Of a stretch of 64,000 nucleotides of DNA, positions 61,193-64,000 are shown one piece after another. The translations under genes and the position numbers were made by a program. How positions within the stretch are numbered: position 1 is the stretch's first letter; each line of letters starts with the position of its first letter. The stretch is from the NCBI GenBank assembly GCA_034508935.3, contig CM067444.1, positions 36,389,050 through 36,453,049 on the forward strand. Reading direction: 5' to 3'. The notes below the pieces were generated by a model. The model had not been told where the DNA came from, did no database searches, and was given only the letters and a program-made list of their open reading frames with translations. Origin of the DNA: Berghia stephanieae. Lineage: Eukaryota > Mollusca > Gastropoda > Nudibranchia > Aeolidiidae.

Positions 61193-62318
61193 TCAGGGGC
61201 CGTTTTCATGAACGCGGACGAGCGCTTAGTCTCTGACTATCTCTGACTTCAGTCAAGGATTTGAAAAAATCGGATTTCATGTGAGCTGACTAAACAAGTC
61301 CCAGACTAAAATCACGGTACCTTCGGACTATGTTTGGTAAAGTTTTAGTCATTTGTTGAGGCAGGACTTCATAAGCTTAGACTGAGACTAGTAACTAGGA
61401 TACTTCATAGCGTAACAAGATAGCAGCTATTTTTAGATGAGAGCTTCGATTCGGAATGAAAATACGTCGGTTACGAATGTCAGAGGAAAAAAGTGTCCTG
61501 TTGCTATTGACACTAGCATTTAAAAAACTATGATAAGTGCAGATCGTCGAACGTACACATTTTTGTGAGTAAAAACTATTCAAAAAAGGAATCTAATCGG
61601 CTCGTGAGTTGCTTTTGTTTTATGTTTGTTTGTTTGTTTTTTTTTTTTTTTTTTTTGTTGTTCAATATGTTTGAATTTCATTAAAACTTTCATGACAGTC
61701 GACCACCATGGACATCATTGTAGTCTAGCAGTCGAATGTCAATATCACGTGATTTGATTCATCATGAGAAAACTAAGTTAAAATATGAAATGAACGAAAT
61801 ATTATCTAAACCGGATTTACTGCTAATTCCCCTTTGGAAATCTTTTGCGTTGAAGGCTGGTGTCTTACCTGGCGTCGTGATGTTACCCTCACAAAATAGC
61901 CGAAATTACCGTCCTTACAACGCCCACTTCTCGGCTAGATACTAGAAAGCGTTCATGAAATCCGATTTTTTAGTCACTTGCTTCCCTCAGGCTTAAGACT
62001 AGCTAGTCATTTACTAGACTAGTAAATAACTAAATCTAGTCCTCGTTCATGAAAACTGGCCCATGTTTTAGTTTAATGAAGGCGATGATCTAGAAAAAAT
62101 ATCACAGGCTCTATAAAACCAAGAAATTGGTGGAACTCAACAATGATAAAAAAGATTACCCAAAATTAAGGCTAACTTCACAACAAACCTTTTCAATGAG
62201 GTCGTGGTAGGCGGAGTTATTCGCATCTCCAAGAGTTTTGAGGCTTAGAACGCTTCTCATCTCTTTGAGGGTTTCACCTTTCGCTCCGACACTGGCCATG
62301 GCTAGAGCTGAGTGAATG
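57076..62318 (-). CDS. serpin C: diverged paralog, exons 2-6 (partial at right edge)
   Basis: Exons on the - strand: 62,318-62,189 (2), 60,567-60,351 (3), 59,390-59,263 (4), 58,725-58,395 (5) and 57,296-57,076 (6, TAG). All are open, all splice sites are GT-AG, and exon lengths equal those of serpin A (130, 217, 128, 331) except exon 6, which is two codons longer. Exon 5 shares about 80 of 110 residues with A. Serpin motifs: [35 protein letters not shown], hinge [23 protein letters not shown]. The loop is [16 protein letters not shown], quite unlike A; counting from the hinge gives P1 Ser, P1' Leu, but the longer loop makes this uncertain. Exon 1 with the signal peptide should lie beyond 64,000. 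Probably a functional secreted serpin with a different target. Confidence 0.9.
57345..57455. mobile_element. half copy of the palindromic MITE family
   Basis: tttgagagggttttgtcaag and tatgtttgaaagacgagttt match one arm of the 2,880 and 11,017 elements, in intron 5 of serpin C. Confidence 0.5.
57497..57822. mobile_element. two SINE tails in inverted arrangement, serpin C intron 5
   Basis: 57,497-57,660 is a reverse-strand SINE tail (gcgcaatatccaattaatgt, gacagcaacacgtagcatg). 57,650-57,822 is the same tail forward (ttaagtgttgctattggac, tttagtggatattgcgctat). Together they form an imperfect palindrome of about 320 bp. Confidence 0.8.
57921..58372. mobile_element. (GATA)n and LINE end in serpin C intron 5
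   Basis: GATA array at 57,921-58,185. Then 58,254-58,372 (+) is the LINE C-terminal segment (gatggttggataaggtaaag, gatatgaaagaactaggcct), homologous to 18,130-18,290 in serpin A. Same intron and orientation relative to the gene. Confidence 0.75.
58945..59225. repeat. (GAA)n purine array in serpin C intron 4
   Basis: About 280 bp of pure purine on the + strand, (CTT)n in gene sense. Confidence 0.94.
59425..59730. repeat. (ATG)n and (AAT)n arrays in serpin C intron 3
   Basis: ATG units to 59,500, then AAT units to about 59,725, beginning about 35 bp from the exon 4 acceptor. Confidence 0.93.
59740..59850 (-). mobile_element. tRNA-derived SINE in serpin C intron 3
   Basis: Reverse strand: GTGGCTCATTGGTACGGTCT (A-box region), CCGAGTTCGATCATCC (B box), then ccttgagcaagtcacctcgc. 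A related tail lies at 33,855-33,900. Confidence 0.68.
59955..60350 (-). repeat. exon-boundary minisatellite of serpin C
   Basis: Eight or nine diverged monomers reading, in gene sense, atgttggataagggtaagat then gttgtattgaaacaatagat. It begins right at the exon 3 donor at 60,350, as in serpins A and B. Confidence 0.9.
60735..61193 (+). mobile_element. LINE 3' end with (AAGT)n tail in serpin C intron 2
   Basis: Encodes [40 protein letters not shown] and [20 protein letters not shown], the well-known C-terminal tail of a non-LTR retrotransposon reverse transcriptase (RRW-WLGH-LR, then GRKG). It ends in about twelve AAGT units (61,144-61,193). 5' truncated, with stops in the final part. Not present in introns 2 of A and B. 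Confidence 0.85.
61196..62064. mobile_element. 870-bp MITE with GGGGCCGTTTTCATGAACG ends
   Basis: Left CAGGGGCCGTTTTCATGAAC and right GTTCATGAAAACTGGCCC are inverted; GACTA-type motifs (agtctctgac, actagctagtc) recur inside both arms. It starts two bases after the LINE tail. Absent from serpins A and B. Superfamily not assigned. Confidence 0.75.
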
Positions 62319-62348
62319 CTGGAATAGGGAACAATAGGGAAAAAAAAT

Positions 62349-63024
62349 CGTAACGTCAAACTCTCTACTCTTTTGGTTCCAAGATTTTCAGGAGTGTGTA
62401 AAAAATCAGTCCTTCGGAGTACAAGTAATAAATAGGTTACATAAAGGTGTCATAACCATTTCAGTGGCAGGACGTATAGGTAGATTTGTAGGATTACGGG
62501 ACGTAAAAGAGAGAGGATGGATGGTTTTATTGTACACTAGTTTTTATTGAGACTAGAAAATAAGAAGCCGTCACTCTGAAACAAGAAGATGAATTACACA
62601 AGGTATGTATTCAGTCCTCTGGGAGATTGGTTTTGCACTTCCAATAAAATAGGAACCAGTCTTTTGACACCACACTTTTCTTCCTTATAGTATGATGTCA
62701 AATTTCCTTGGAAGTGTGAACCCAGTCCTCAGGATTACTGAATACATACCTTGTGTAATTCACCTCTTAGCCTTGGAGTGATGGCATCTTATTTTATATC
62801 TTAAATAAATGCTGGTCGTCAATAAAGATTATCCATCCTCGCTCATTTACATCCCATAACAAGGATACTTATGGATAATTTGTCTATACATCATGTTACT
62901 AAAATGAAATAGTTATGTCACCTTATGGTTCAATTTGTAAGGTATTCATCGATTAATTATTGTCCTGAAGACTGGTTACAAACTTCCAAGGAGTTTGGAA
63001 GAGTTGAAGGTGTGACGTCACGAA
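62349..63024. mobile_element. palindromic element in serpin C intron 1
   Basis: Diverged counterpart of 13,687-14,315, with both arms (cgtcaaactctctactcttt ... tggaagagttgaaggtgtgacg). It ends about 30 bp from the exon 2 acceptor at 62,319. Confidence 0.78.
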
Positions 63025-63170
<146 letters not shown>

Positions 63171-63175
63171 ATTAA

Positions 63176-64000
63176 CAAGATATGAAGTGAGTAGAAAAGT
63201 GCCAGAAGACAATAGAGAATAAAAAATTTTTTCGCGGCGGTGGTGGGTTCGAACCTGCGACCTTATTGGTACGACAACTCCGCCTGGCAGGTGAGAGCGT
63301 GGCTCTACCGTGTGAGCTATCCACGAACACAAAATATTCGTTTCAAACCAAAGTCATTTCTAGATCCTCTCTCACCCATTCTTGAGATCGCCGATTCGTT
63401 CACCACCATCGCGAAGTAATTTTGACCAGCAGTTAAGCTTATATCCATATTCTCATCACAAACATTATAACATAGAAACGATTGAGACATTGAGTATGCT
63501 CCGGTGTATGGGGTGAATTTTTAATTCAGAAAGTGAGTGGAGCAGGCACTTATGTTGGTAACAACAAGATATGAAGTGAGTAGAAAAGTGCCAGAAGACA
63601 ATAGAGAATAAAAAATTTTTTCGCGGCGGTGGTGGGGTTCGAACCTGCGACCTTATTGGTACGACAACTCCGCCTGGCAGGTGAGAGCGTGGCTCTACCG
63701 TGTGAGCTATCCACGAACACAAAAATATTCGTTTCAAACCCAAAGTCATTTCTAGATCCCTCTCTCACCCACTTCTTGAGATCGCCGATTCGTTCACCAC
63801 CATCGCGAAGTAATTTTGACCAGCAGTTAAGCTTAATAGCCAATATTCTCATCACAAACATATAACATAGAAACGATTGAGACATTGAGTATGCTCCGGT
63901 GTATGGGGTGAATTTTTAATTCAGAAAAGTGAGTGGAGCAGGCACTTATGTTGGTAACAACAAGATATGAAGTGAGTAGAAAAGTGCCAGAAGACAATAG
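63176..64000 (-). mobile_element. tandem SINE-II array, two full units and the start of a third
   Basis: Head-to-tail units start at about 63,172, 63,561 and 63,957 (period about 390-398). Each has the tRNA-like A and B boxes on the - strand (TAGCTCACACGGTAGAGC, GCAGGTTCGAACCC). The first unit differs from the second mainly by one-base deletions. The array runs off the right edge. Confidence 0.88.

Overview
The window is animal nuclear DNA: genes split by GT-AG introns, AT-rich, crowded with long microsatellites, tRNA-derived SINEs, LINE 3' fragments, short inverted-repeat elements (MITEs) and one decayed Ty3/Gypsy fossil. The repeat mix and a secreted serpin family suggest an invertebrate, probably marine, but the phylum cannot be told from this sequence alone.

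The only genes I can build are serpins. Serpin A (12,129-19,415, + strand) is a complete six-coding-exon gene of 395 codons with a signal peptide, the serpin core and a reactive-centre loop with a Met-Ser pair at the counted P1-P1' position. Serpin B (24,015-30,016, +) is a nearly identical tandem copy whose exons 3, 4 and 5 carry small indels and one lost splice donor. Serpin C (57,076-62,318, - strand) is a more diverged paralog with exons 2-6 intact; its first exon should lie beyond the right edge. A fourth fragment (33,681-33,840) keeps only the end of exon 2 and part of intron 2. A and B lie in tandem segmental duplications of about 12.4 kb and 11.2 kb (starting near 8,300 and 20,706), followed by a truncated third unit (31,905-33,990).

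Layout: 1-8,300 is repeat-rich flank with one possible 3'-terminal exon of an unidentified gene (317-365). 8,300-33,990 is the duplicated serpin array. 34,000-51,260 is gene-poor: tandem GATA/GA/ATT/AGT arrays, a 2.3-kb satellite of 121-bp monomers with a six-monomer higher-order repeat, and several MITE families. 51,264-53,477 is a 2.2-kb dispersed repeat with a shorter copy at 36,382-37,280. 53,478-56,475 is the Ty3/Gypsy fossil on the - strand with GC-rich minisatellites at its 5' end. 56,813-64,000 is serpin C with its intronic insertions.

The most notable signals are in the serpins. (1) In all three genes the exon 3/intron 3 boundary, including the 5' splice site, is tandemly amplified into a roughly 52-bp minisatellite. 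(2) The last exons of A and B differ at only three bases, all non-synonymous and all beside the predicted scissile bond. (3) The exon-3 acceptor uses a pure poly-C tract. (4) A long palindromic element abuts exon 2 in every copy. Paralog comparison also gives clean filled/empty sites for a dimeric SINE and a MITE.
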